This document shows positions 42,419 to 52,562 of a DNA stretch of 64,000 nt, piece by piece (positions within the stretch are counted from its first letter, which is position 1; each line of letters starts with the position of its first letter). The stretch covers positions 744,001 to 808,000 of the forward strand of contig JAEBUN010000012.1 of NCBI GenBank assembly GCA_023014365.1. The letters are read 5' to 3'. The position numbers and the translations under genes are program-made. This DNA comes from Lepiota brunneoincarnata. Lineage: Eukaryota; Basidiomycota; Agaricomycetes; Agaricales; Agaricaceae. The notes below the pieces were generated by a model, which did no database searches, was not told the DNA's origin, and saw nothing but the letters and a program-made list of their open reading frames with translations.

Positions 42419-43719
42419 TGAAAAGGAAGAAACTTTCGTAGATTTTAATATAGATAGTGGGCTTGTTTTCACTAAGCTTAGCCGCAATTCGATAAGCTTA
42501 AGCTAATACAAGTGGAATGATATAGATAATGAACAGTTTCGTCTTTTAGGGTGTTCTGGGGGTGCGTTCTGACAGCGAAATTCAAGAGAGTAGTGTTTTT
42601 AGAGGTTAACAAACAGCCGTTGAAGTTATCTTAGCCGTACGGTGCAACAATGAAAGGACAATCCCTGTCAATTCAAAGCGCTGGGTCTCTGGTCTCTGGT
42701 CTCTGGTCTCTGAACTCTGGTCTCTGTCTCTGTCTCTGTCTCTAACACTCTGGAACTCTAAACTCTGAACTCTGGTCTCTGTCTCTGTCTCTGGGTTGGT
42801 CGATGACCGAAGAAATCACACTTAACAACGCACACTAAATAGCCCTCTGAAACCGTTCTTGATCACGGCTCGCAGACTTGCGTGTGGAAGCGGGGGTGAG
42901 ACCTCTTGCTTCTTCATGAACAAGTGCGACCGTATTTATATTGTTTAGATACATACGGGAGATAGTAAATATGAAATAGAAAACAATAAGCTTAATTGTT
43001 ACAGGCACTGTAGAACATTTTGGAAGGTTCGGCAGCATTTCTACCTCACCCTGGGTTATGGGTTTTTCTCTGATTAACGAATGGCAATCCAGCCAGATGT
43101 GTTCCGTGCTCGTCTGCATTATTCTGCGTCCACGCAAGCGTGTTAAGTTTCCGGATCAATTATGATCGGAATGTATAGCGGATGGACAATTCCTTGATCC
43201 GTTGTAATTAATCTCAGTTAAGCAGTATGCCGAAGTGCCGGGACCCCCAAAGCACTCGTTAATTAGGAGTCTTTGATATTTCTAGGTTTTTGGGCATCGG
43301 GTATTGCCTCCCGAACGTTGGACGTTCCGTTCCGTGGTCCGGTCATCATTATTGAACTCGCTATAGACGTAATACGCCTGCGACAGCCGCTAGGTACATT
43401 CTTTTATGTTTAAACGCATTCGGGTTCATCAGAAAACTGCTCGTAAGGTCCCTTGATGCGACCGGGGTATACTCAATAGGCTATGTAGAGCCCTGAATCC
43501 CTCCGGAGAGCATTCTGATAGCTTGGTTCACTAAGCTTAGTGATAATGAGCTGGTTTGAACACTTCCGAGGCTCGAATATCCTTAGTTCGGTCGAACTGG
43601 CTACTACGGGATATAGTACCAATCCTCTATAGAGTTCTTTAATGATATAGCCAATGATTCTATGTAGAGAATCGTTCCAGAGTACGGAATTCATGTATAG
43701 GCGTGAAATCGGCATATCA
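42419..43719 (-). mobile_element. Solo LTR of the element G family in D2 gag
   Basis: 1301 bp, same ends and internal features as the G LTRs (four TAAGCTTA at 42473, 42493, 42987 and 43532). Flanked by ACGG (42415-42418) and ATGG (43720-43723), a 4-bp target duplication with one C-to-T change at CpG; excision restores NKWY-RRAIQI as in D1. It has more differences from the two G LTRs than they have from each other, so it is older. Confidence 0.9.
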
Positions 43720-44742
43720 ATGGTACCATTTGTTTATGGTGTTAGGCGGGTTCGGGTCGGTGAGAATTTTGTAGGCGAGGTTCCGGTTAATGATGTTTTG
43801 GAATTTTTCTATAAGGGCGTGATCTTGCGTAAGTCCTGAATGATGGACGAGAGTCTTGAACTCTGCGATAATGTCTTCAACATTTCGGGATCCTTGATGA
43901 AGGGTATTGAGATCGTGGAATGCTTGGGAAGGGACATCGACGGACGAGAACGCTTTGGTGAACTCTTCGATGAGTTCTTCATACGATCCGGGGGTGAATA
44001 CGCCCCAAGTTTGTTTGGACTGAAAGTATTGGTTTTTCCAGTTGCTGGCTTCTCCGGATTTAAGCAGGGATAAGAAGAATACAATCTTCTTATCGTCGTC
44101 GTAATAGATGTCGGCGTTACCATAGAGGTAGAGTGCTACGGAATTAATGAACTCTTGAAAGTTCTTGCGGTTGCCGTTGAATGGTGTCGGTTTCTCAAAC
44201 GATAGTTCTTTGTAGCCGTTATGCTGCGGTTGTGGTGATGGTGGACGGGGTGGACCTTGTGGTGGTCCAGGCGATCCTGGTGGTCCTCCAGGTGGTCCTG
44301 GCGGTGGCTGATTGGCCGGCGGGTCTCCCATAGTTTCGGACATGGATTCAGAGGGAGGGAAAGGTGGTGGGAAGGGTTGCAGGTTGCGGGGAAGTTGATA
44401 CTGTCCGGGTTCAATCTGACGGATAGGAAAGCATAAGGGACTTCCTGTACTTGTGGTTGCTTCTAGCAGACCAAAGGGGAGTCGAGGTGGTTTAACAGGT
44501 GACAGTTCAGTAATCTGGGTGGCTACCTGAAGGGTGGTATCCACTGGTTCGGGCGGGGTTGCGTATACGGGTTGGTCGGACTCAGGAGAAGACGAAGGCA
44601 CGCGAAAAGAAGGAGTAGGGCGAGGAGTAGATGGAATGGCACGTGGGGTAACAGACGGTTGAGAGGGTCCTGGAGATCCAGAACCAGTTTGGGAAATGCG
44701 GGGGTTAGGACGATCTGTCCTGGACTTGAAATAACTACCCAT
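43720..44742 (-). pseudogene. Element D2 gag, N-terminal part
   Basis: ATG at 44742 (MGSYFKSRTDRPNP). A Pro-rich N-terminus includes a collagen-like run of PPG/GPP units (about 44225-44330), then the gag helical domain (FNGNRKNFQEFINSVALYL...GSRNVEDIIAEFKTLVHHSGL). Open to the junction with the solo LTR. Confidence 0.88.
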
Positions 44743-45033
44743 GATGGGCAACAATGTCTTTTCTGGTAAAGAGAAACCTCTGAGAATTTAAGATCCACTA
44801 AGACGTTCGACAAGACGAACGAGGAATCCGAGAACCTATAGAGACGCTGGGGTGCGAAGGTTCAGAAGAACAACAGCCGGAGTTCTTCGGGGTGAGGACC
44901 GTGTCAGACGCTTGAATAGACAAGCGATGATCCTCAACAGATTATGGTTCTGTCTAGACCTCACAGTTAACGGTACTGTGCAAACCAAGGAGGGCAAGAA
45001 GAGAGAAGAGAGGCAACGAGTAGCTTTGTCTTT
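44743..45033 (-). other. Element D2 leader with self-complementary primer-binding site
   Basis: Untranslated leader. On the minus strand AAGACAAAGCTA (45032-45021) begins 1 nt after the LTR end and is the exact complement of TAGCTTTGTCTT at the predicted transcript start (45161-45150), the Tf1-type self-priming arrangement. Confidence 0.65.
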
Positions 45034-45368
45034 TGTTACGCTGGTTAGGCGTCTGCAAGGCTCAATGCGATTAACGACAAGTTAACCATTGAGTAATGCG
45101 AGCAAGTTTAAGGCGATGCCAAAGAACAGGAACAAATACTGTGTATAATAAGACAAAGCTAAGGATTACAAGTAATACTTAGGTCTATATATACTGTTGA
45201 GGTGACTGGCATGTGATAAAAGGAAGAATCACATGCGAACGGGTGGAAATCACAGGCCAAAGGCGAACTAACTATAGACGGGCGGTGACATGTGATAAAT
45301 AAATATAACCGGGTGTTGACAACGGGCGGTGGCATGTGATAAGTAAAAATAGACGGTCATGCGTGACA
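45034..45368 (-). repeat. Element D2 5' LTR
   Basis: 335 bp; plus-strand ends TGTTACGC and GCGTGACA (inverted). The TATA box TATATATA is at about 45186-45193 on the minus strand, 25-32 nt before the R start. The outer flank is the RT of element C, so D2 inserted into C. Confidence 0.85.
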
Positions 45369-46812
45369 AATTCTGGTAGAAGTTGCAGAATCCAATAAAT
45401 TTCCAAATGTATCGGACTGTTTTCGGCACTGGCCAGTCTTCTATTCCCTTGAGCTTTCCAGGGTCCATTTTTATTTTGTTTGGCATGATGATCATGCCAA
45501 GATATTCAAGTCATTGTTTGTTGAACTCACATTTTTCTGTTTTGAGATAGAGGTTGCTTTCCTGTAGGATTTGCAGTACTTTTTCTGTAAGTTGGTTGGT
45601 TTCTTCCTGGGTTTTACTGTAGATTAGGATATCATCCATGTAGATGATGATTCCTCCTTTCTCCCTTATTTCAGAGAATAGCATGTCCATCATATGTTGG
45701 AACGTTGTGGGACTGTTGCAAAGTCTGAAAAACATTACAGTTGGTTCAAAAAGACCCATAGAAGTCTTGAACACTGCTTTCCATTGATTGCCATCTTTGA
45801 TTCTGACGTTATTGTATCCTAGGCAGATGTCAAGCTTAGTGAAGTACTTAGCTCCTTTGAGTTTATCCATGATGGAGGAAATCATGGGGATCAGGTAGGC
45901 ATTTTTGATGGTGTGATCATTTAGATAATGATAGTCTTGGCAGGGTCAGAGATCTCCTCCTTTCTTGGCAACAAAGAAGAATGGTGATGCCATAGGGGAT
46001 TTTGAGGGGCAGATGTACCATTTTCGGAGGTTTTTGTCTATGAATTCTTTTAGTGCTTTTTCTTTGGCAGGTGCCACTTGGTCAGGTTTCATTGATTTTG
46101 CTTTGAATGTTGGTTTTAGTTCAATTTCATGATCAAACATTCTTGATGGTGGGAATTGTTCGGAGGCTTTCTTGTTGAATATTTTAGCCCATCAGGCAAA
46201 TCTCCAAGGAATCTTGGGTGGTTCCTTGTTTGATTCCAGTTGTTTTCCTTTTTGGTTTGCTGATTTTGTCGGGTTATGTTGCTCATTGTGGAGCATTGTG
46301 GCATGTGTCGCTTTAGCGTTTACTTCTAATGGGGTTAGAAGCATCAGGTTCATTTCTCTTTCTAAAGAGAAGGTGTCAAGGTCAACATTTGACAGGTTGA
46401 TGTATTCTTCTGGGTTGTCCTCGGATTGAGAGGTTTTTCCAGCCATTATGTCCATGGCAATGGAGTTGAGTTTGACAGGTTGTTGTAAGGTTCTGAGGAG
46501 TTTGGAGAAGTCTTTGTGATCGATTTGGGGTTTCCAAGAGAATGTCTTGGTCTTCCAGTTGATGTCGGGATTGTATTGTTCCAACCAGGGAAATCCAATG
46601 ATGAGATCTTTCTCACCAGTGTTTGTGACATACGCTTCTAGCATACAATCTCTTCCATCAATGATGGTTCTGATTATGATATATTCATGGATTTTGCCAT
46701 GTTGATTGTCAGTTCTGTCAACATTGCTGAGAGGGATTGGTTGGTCCAGCCGCTTGGTTTGATAACCATGCCATTCAATGACTTTGTGGGATATGAAATT
46801 CCCTTGGGCTCC
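45369..46812 (-). pseudogene. Element C protease and reverse transcriptase, truncated
   Basis: Protease GAQGNFISHKVIEWHGYQ (about 46760-46810), IIGFPWLEQYNPD; RT with [32 protein letters not shown] ([13 protein letters not shown], about 45625-45650), ending FIGFCNFYQN at the D2 insertion. Frameshift near 46290 (MPQCSTMSNITRQ) and a TGA near 45508. The DSG Asp-Ser codons are lost at the deletion junction 46812/46813. Confidence 0.85.
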
Positions 46813-47192
46813 AGTTGTACATAGATCAGACTTGGGGATGGGGGTGGCCAAAGGCTGAGGCCAGGCTTAGGCATCAGGCATCGGCTAGAGAGGCTGAGCC
46901 TGGACACCCAACCACAGACCCCTAGACATACCTTGCGTAAGGGAGTGCACATAATGCTAATCCCCTTACATTTTTCTTGTTCTTCACGTTGTCTTTGTCT
47001 TTTGGCTAATGCGGTGGAGACACTTAATGAAGTTGGGGTTCTTGTGACAATTTGGGTAGATGTTGATGCACATGGAGTTGGTGAATCAAATGGGGATGGA
47101 GGATAGAACAGCAATGGAGTTTGTGCAGGTGTGGGATTTCTTCTTGGATCAGGGTTTGGGATTCCTGGTCCTGAGATTCTGGTTCTTGATTT
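46813..47192 (-). pseudogene. Element C: solo-LTR remnant plus gag N-terminus
   Basis: 46813-46970 is the distal part of the 326-bp solo LTR seen at 13072-13397, ending CCCCTTACA and followed by TTTTT as there. 46971-47192 is the gag N-terminus (RTRISGPGIPNPDPRRNPTPAQ). A deletion has fused the LTR interior to the protease, removing the gag body; a chimeric ORF of 227 codons runs across the joint by chance. Confidence 0.8.
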
Positions 47193-47585
47193 TGTTACCT
47201 GAGTTAGGGGTTTGCTCTTGAGTAGCATGGAGTTCAACACAGGATGTCTATACAGACTTGGTCCTGTCCTACTAGGTGTGACTTGGAGATGACAGGGCAC
47301 TATAAGTCCAGCTGGTTTAAGGGCAAAGAGGTATAGGAGGCAAGAACTGTATAACACTAAGATAAGAATACATGGTAATGTACTGTATCCTTATATAATA
47401 CTAAGTGTGGCTATGCTCCTACTATAACTAGATGGACCAGGGTAAGTATGAGTCATAGATAAGGCAATGAGGCATAGGTTAAATATAGTCCTTCTGATGT
47501 ACACTACTGATAGTTTCATAGTGATATTTGACATGAGAGAGTAAACTAAATATAACTGTCCTTCTGATATGGAATTCTGATAACA
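47193..47585 (-). repeat. B/C/E-family LTR, 5' LTR of element C
   Basis: 393 bp, minus strand TGTTATCAGAATTCC...TCAGGTAACA. It abuts gag with no leader, as in element B, and on its other side interrupts the protease of element E after IMAGKTS. Matching LTRs at 13620-14004 and 51319-51715. Confidence 0.85.
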
Positions 47586-48173
47586 GGGATGTTTTTCCTG
47601 CCATTATGTCCATGGCAATAGAGTTGAGTTTGACAGGTCATCAAAGGGTTCTGAGGAGTTTGGAAAAGTCTTGGTGATCAATTTGGGGTTTCCAAGAGAA
47701 TGTCTTGGTCTTCCAGTTAATGTCAGGATTGTATTGTTCCAGCCAGGGAAATCCGATGATGAGATCCTTCTCACCAGTATTGGTGATGTACACTTCTAGT
47801 GTGCAGTCTCTTCCATCAATGATGGTTCTGATTTTGATGTATTCATAGATCTTGCCATGTTGATTGTCAGTACTGTCAACATTGCTGAGGGGGATTTGTT
47901 GGTCCAGCCATTTGGTTTGATAACCATGTTGTTCAATGACTTTGTGGGAGATGAAATACTGTTGGGCTCCTGAGTCTATCAGGGTGGTGATGGTCATGGG
48001 TTTTGATGTTCATTCACTCCAAATCTCAATGGGTAGGAAAAGGGATCTTTTATTCAGGGAGAGTCATAATTGTACAGAGTTTATCAAGAAATTGTCCTTC
48101 TGGGAGTGAGAGTATGTAGGGTCTTTCTGAGTTCTGGAACATTCAGGGGCACATTGATCAACAGTGTTCTTTT
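47586..48173 (-). pseudogene. Element E protease region
   Basis: MTITTLIDSGAQQYFISHKVIEQHGYQTKWLD (about 47900-48000) with DSG intact, IIGFPWLEQYNPD, to a TGA at about 47638 and the junction with the element C LTR at 47585. 48010-48173 links to gag through several stops. Confidence 0.8.
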
Positions 48174-48549
48174 TTAAAAATCCTGGAATGGATACATCTC
48201 CAGATCTTTGGCTAGCACAGAATGGAGTTCTTGTTGCAATTCTGGATCAAGTTCATCAACCATTTGGCATATCTGAGATACTACTTCTGCAACAGCAAGA
48301 GAGTACTTGCATTGTTGGGGTTTAAAGCTGGGATTAGGCTTGTTTCCTTGGTAAGGGGGGCAGTTCAGGTTTCTAGTTGGGCATGGTGGATTTGTATGCA
48401 TTCCATGGAACCATCTGGCTGGCAGTGGTTGTGGGCATTTGCTAACCCAATGATCATTAGCTCTGTATTGGAAGCATTCCTTTTTTTGATATGCCTTCAT
48501 CTGTTGTCTGGTGACAACAGCATCTAGCTCCAATGGTTCTTGGGTGGTG
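48174..48549 (-). pseudogene. Element E gag, C-terminal part with defective knuckle
   Basis: ELDAVVTRQQMKAYQKKECFQYRANDHWVSKC: the second Cys of CX2CX4HX4C is Tyr (element B has CFQC), so this knuckle cannot bind zinc normally. Ends near 48174 (LEMYPFQDF). Confidence 0.8.
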
Positions 48550-49240
48550 TGTTACCAAAGATAACTGGAGAAGGCCTTCAATCACTCAACAAGGTATCCA
48601 AGACAGTTGGCCTTGTAGAGCTTAGTGGATTGTGCTCAATGAGATAATGAGGGAACATGCCAAGTTAAGGCAGAGAGAGGTTAACAACCACTGTTAACAA
48701 GATTAAAGCTTAAGGCTTTAATCTCTACTTGGACAAGTCTTTATATACCTATGAGATGCTATATACTTGTTGTAGGTTATAGGGCTATTCTACTTGTCCT
48801 GCACAGCCTTGACCATGATGTGCATCCTAGCTGATGGCATCCTACTGCTATTTCTATCTTACAATGAGTCACTGTCCTCATTCTCCATTCCACTGCTGTG
48901 TGATGTTCCATTGCTTTCTTCTGACTCATAATTCTCTTCTCCTGATCCTATCTCCATATATTCTTCTTCATTCTCAATCTCCACTCTCTTGGTGCTTCCA
49001 TCCATGCCAGAGGTTGGATCAGTCAATTCATAGCTATCTCCTTCCTCCTTGGGATATTCTAGAATATCCTCCAAGGTGATCTCCATTCCTGCATCTCTTG
49101 CCAAGTCCTGCATGGCTTTATAGTACTCCTCCTCTTTGTCTTCATACTCCTGTGCCTGTAGCTGGTCTGTGGTCTCCTGTACCCATCTTGTAAAGTCAAA
49201 TACTTGTTCCAGCTCCTCTCTGTCTGGACTGTTCATAACA
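48550..49240 (-). mobile_element. Solo LTR of the A family in element E gag
   Basis: 691 bp, minus orientation, TGTTATGA...TTGGTAACA, target duplication TGGTG (48545-48549 and 49241-49245). Carries the family hairpin and TATA region at about 48700-48750 and a complete U3 ORF. Confidence 0.92.
48859..49236 (-). CDS. U3-encoded acidic protein of the A-family LTR, 125 aa
   Basis: ATG at LTR base 5, MNSPDREELEQVFDFT to MENEDSDSL, stop at 48859. About 75% identical by eye to the copy at 3884-4255, with one 6-nt in-frame length difference and mainly conservative changes; the 5' quarter (TRWVQETTDQLQAQEYEDKE) is unchanged. Function unknown. Confidence 0.55.
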   Translation of the reverse strand: MNSPDREELEQVFDFTRWVQETTDQLQAQEYEDKEEEYYKAMQDLARDAGMEITLEDILEYPKEEGDSYELTDPTSGMDGSTKRVEIENEEEYMEIGSGEENYESEESNGTSHSSGMENEDSDSL

Positions 49241-50238
49241 TGGTGTCTTCTTTGGCATATTCTGGTTGGGGTATTTTGGGGTAAGGATCTTCATATCCTT
49301 TTTCCATTGTAGCATGGTCTATTTCCATGGCATGTGGGTTGCATGGTGTGAATCTGGGAGTGTTGCTCCTTTGGTAAAATTGTGCATATGGCACATTGTT
49401 ATTAGGATGAGTTGGTCCATGGTTGGGTTGGCATTGGTTCCTCTGAGGGAATGTGTTCCTGGGAGTGCTGTAGAGGGTGTTAATTTGGTGGAAATTATCA
49501 TTGAGTTTATTGGCTTGGGTGTACCAAGTGGTGATAGTGGTAGGAGGGTTTTCTGATTCATCAATTTTCATAGCAATTCAGCAATCAATTGCTTTATGGT
49601 ATAGATTGATTAGGGTATGATCTTCTGTAAGTCCTGATTGATGGACAAGTTCTTTGAACTGGGCATTAAACTCAGTCATGGGTTTTCCTACTTGATGCAG
49701 GGTTTGAAGTTGTGTATGTGTATATGCATGTTCATCTGCAGGAGTGAAATCAGTTCTAAGACAATTTGTGAGTACATCCCAAGCTTCCATTATGGTAGTT
49801 TGGCCTGCTGGGGTTGCAGCATTTCTTTCATAAAGGTGTTGTCTGGCCCAAGCTTGGGCATCTCCTGATTGCATCATTGATAGGATGAACAGGGTCCTGG
49901 CAAGGTCAGTATTGTACATGCTTGAATTGGCAAGCATGTAAACTTCACATTGGAAGATCCAATCCTTGAAAAGTCTTCTGTTTCCATTGAAGGTGATGGG
50001 TTTAAGGAGGCCAAGTTCTTTCGGGTTTTGAGTGGCCATGTGTATTTGTCCAGGGGGTGGTGCTGGTAGGGCTAAGGGTTGTGTGGGTGCAGGTAATGTG
50101 GGTGGTTGTGGATCAGGTTCTGATTTGTTGTTGTCTGTAATGTAGATGTCTGAGTCATTTTCTACTGGAGGGGGATTTCCTTGATCTACAGCAAATTCAT
50201 GGCATATGAGTAGGTCGTCTTCTGATTTGATGAGTTCT
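49241..50238 (-). pseudogene. Element E gag, central part
   Basis: NPKELGLLKPITFNGNRRLFKDWIF, AWARQHLYERNAATPAGQ, LRTDFTPADEHAYTHTQLQTL and FNAQFKELVHQSGLTEDHTLI. A TGA at about 49575 interrupts where element B has CGA. It continues to MKIDESENPPTTIT and the acidic EEDTM at the solo LTR. Confidence 0.85.
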
Positions 50239-50555
50239 TGTTATCTGGGCAAGGGATCATCACTTAGTGGCAATACCTCTTACTCTCTACAGGCATCTAT
50301 ACAGACTTATTCCTGGAGATATTCAGAGGTTAACTTGTAAACACAAACACTTAGCAATAGCTGGAAGAGCAAAGGCAAGTGTATAGAACAAACTACACTG
50401 TACTGGAGTACAATAGTAATTCTACTGTGTTTATATAATGTTCTACAGTGGCTGTGCTACTGCTGTGTTGGGGATCAGATAATTGGGGAATGTTCTACAA
50501 ATAGAATGTTCTGGAATATTCAATGTACAGAAGGTTCTGGAAGGTTCTGATAACA
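50239..50555 (+). mobile_element. Solo LTR (317 bp) in element E gag
   Basis: TGTTATCTGG...TCTGATAACA, target duplication GTTCT (50234-50238 and 50556-50560). Excision restores KQPRE-LIKSEDD in gag (minus). A TATA box TATATAA at about 50431-50437 gives the plus orientation. Confidence 0.92.
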
Positions 50556-50952
50556 GTTCTCTTGGTTGTTTTAATGCAAATTTAAGTCTTGCAAGTTTGT
50601 AGTTGTTTAGTGGGTGTACTTTGGCTCAGTATTCTTCAGCTTTTTGGCATTCTTGTTCTTCTTGTTCTTCAAATTCTTTTAGTTCTCATTCTTTTTGTTG
50701 TCTTTGTCTTTCAGCTAATTCAGTAGCAAAACTTGATGGTGTTCATGGGACAATTTGAGTGGATGTGGATGTTTGTGGAGTGGGTGAGTCAAATGGAGAT
50801 GGGGGATAGAACAGGAATGGTGTTTGAGTGGGTCACAGTGTGGGATTTCTTCTGGGGTCAGGATTCTGTATTCCTGGACCTGAGATTCTGTTTCTCAATT
50901 TGGGAGGAGGGGGTGATGGAGTTTCTTGGGCTGAGAACTTCTTGGGAGGCAT
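50556..50952 (-). pseudogene. Element E gag, N-terminal part
   Basis: ATG at 50952: MPPKKFSAQETPSPPPPKL, then RNRISGPGIQNPDPRRNP and FATELAERQRQQKE. This is the only copy of the B/C/E family here with a normal leader and gag start. Two or three stops are present (TLWPTQ region and near 50690). Confidence 0.8.
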
Positions 50953-51318
50953 GGTGGTAGTTGTCTAGCAATCAATTATTGCTAGAAGAATGAAGAATTG
51001 AGTTGCAATGATGGATATCCCAGAGTATAGGTTCCACAATCTGACAACACAGTAGTGGCAGGGACATGTGATGCATCTGAGTTCTAGGGTTATAATTTGG
51101 TAGGTGATGAGGGTGGTAGTGGAGGTGAAGACAAAAATGAGTAAGTAAGCCAGGTCTTCTGGCAAGAAGGGGTTTAGAGATGTAGCAATAGCTACATAGA
51201 GGGGTGGTTTCTTTTTGCACACCATGTTGGATGACCAGAGTACCTTGATGTGTTCAGTACATTGGCAGAGCAGAGTAGAGGGCAAGCCAGAGATAAGCAG
51301 CAGAGTATCTTAGTGTTT
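50953..51318 (-). other. Element E leader with self-complementary primer-binding site
   Basis: 366 bp between LTR and gag. On the minus strand AACACTAAGAT (51317-51307) starts 1 nt after the LTR and is the exact 11-nt complement of ATCTTAGTGTT (51489-51479) at the predicted transcript start. Confidence 0.65.
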
Positions 51319-51715
51319 TGTTACCTAGGTTAGAGGTCCACTCTTGAGTAGCATGGTGTTCAAGGCAAGATGTTTATACAGACTTGGTTTTGTCCTACTA
51401 GGCACAACTTAGAGACAATGGAGCACTATAAGTCCAGCCATTTTAGAGGCAAAGAAGTATAGGAGGCAAGAACTGTATAACACTAAGATAAGGATACATG
51501 ATAATGTACTGTATCTTTATATGTATACTACTTGATGTGGCTATGTTCTTACTATAAATATCTGGACCAGAGTAACTATGAGTCATGGTGGAGTTAGTGA
51601 GTCATAATCTAAATATAGTCCCTCTGATGTACACTACTGATCATTTCAGAGTGACATATGACATGAGAAATTGTACTAAATATAACTGTCCTTCTGATGT
51701 GGAATTCTGATAACA
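51319..51715 (-). repeat. Element E 5' LTR
   Basis: 397 bp, minus strand TGTTATCAGAATTCC...TAGGTAACA. The TATA box CATATAAAG is at 51523-51515 (minus), about 30 nt before the R start at 51489. Confidence 0.85.
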
Positions 51716-51857
51716 CCCATACCTCTTTGCCATAACTAGCTGGACTTATGTGCTCTGTCATCTCTAAGTCATGCCTAGTAGGACAAGACTAAGCCTGTAT
51801 AGACATCTTGCCTCAAACACTGTGCTACTCAAGAGCAAACCCCTAACCTGGGTAACA
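51716..51857 (+). repeat. Inverted partial copy of the B/C/E-family LTR
   Basis: 142 bp matching, in plus orientation, the distal part of the LTR (through TAGTAGGACAAGACTAAG to CTGGGTAACA). It lies head-to-head with the element E LTR, so an LTR of opposite orientation was cut by the E insertion or by recombination. Confidence 0.75.
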
Positions 51858-52562
51858 ATAACCAACACCCCAGAGAAAAATATAAAACCAGTAACAACTC
51901 ATTCTCAACATCCTAGCCAACACCTGAGCAAAGTGTCAAGGCCACCAAGTACTCATTTGAACTCTCTGGACATCAGGCACCTTGGTTTGGCTGAGTACCC
52001 AACTTTTGATAGTAACAGGATTCCCATAAAACCAAATGGTTAGTGTAAGGGGACAGCTGGATAGCCAGATCCCATTCCTAGTGAGCTTAGCATACCAATC
52101 ACCTGGTATATATAACTGTTGTAATGGGTTGCTGCTCATCTATTCTTACTCTTCTTCTGATGTAGGTTGCCTGATGGATATTCTTAAACAGAACTCAATC
52201 TTGTTGCTGTAAGTAGTAGTTCTCTGATGTTCTCTGACATTCTGTAGTATTTATAGCACTGTCTGTAGTATATAGGCAGGTTGAGGGGTGAAGCTCCTCA
52301 CTTGATTATCAACTTGGTTCCAGGCCCCTTATTCCCCTAACAGTTAGGTACATAAGTGCAATACAATCCAACTCCACAGTTATTGCATGGTTGTTTCTTA
52401 TCACACTTTTTGTGTGTCCTCTGCCACTCAGCATCATTTATCTTCCCTGGGAATACATGGATTATCACTCATCATCAACAAAAAGTACCAGCAGCATGTG
52501 ACAAAGTAGAACTTACCCTTACAAGACCTGCATTCCTCCCGGGCTGGTGGAGCAATAGCCAT
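51858..52562 (-). pseudogene. Zn2Cys6-type gene remnant broken by a solo LTR
   Basis: ATG at 52562; exon 1 52562-52517 (MAIAPPAREECRSCK), GT-AG intron 52516-52447 (70 bp), then HKKCDKKQPCNNCGVGLYCTYVPN up to the solo LTR at 52342. After the LTR the frame continues as HLVLWESCYYQKLG to a TGA at about 51980. The Cys pattern resembles a fungal zinc cluster, but 15 residues separate the second and third Cys instead of the usual six, so the splice model or the gene is abnormal. Confidence 0.45.
52044..52342 (+). mobile_element. Solo LTR (299 bp) in the zinc-cluster gene remnant
   Basis: TGTAAGGGG...CCCCTAACA, target duplication GTTAG (52039-52043 and 52343-52347). Shares its ends and the AACTTGGTTCCAG segment with the 326-bp solo LTR at 13072-13397 (reverse there). 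Confidence 0.92.

Noticed and set aside
46674..47357. A 227-codon minus-strand ORF in element C
   Set aside because: It runs through an LTR, the gag N-terminus, a solo-LTR remnant and the protease across a deletion joint; it is a chance fusion.
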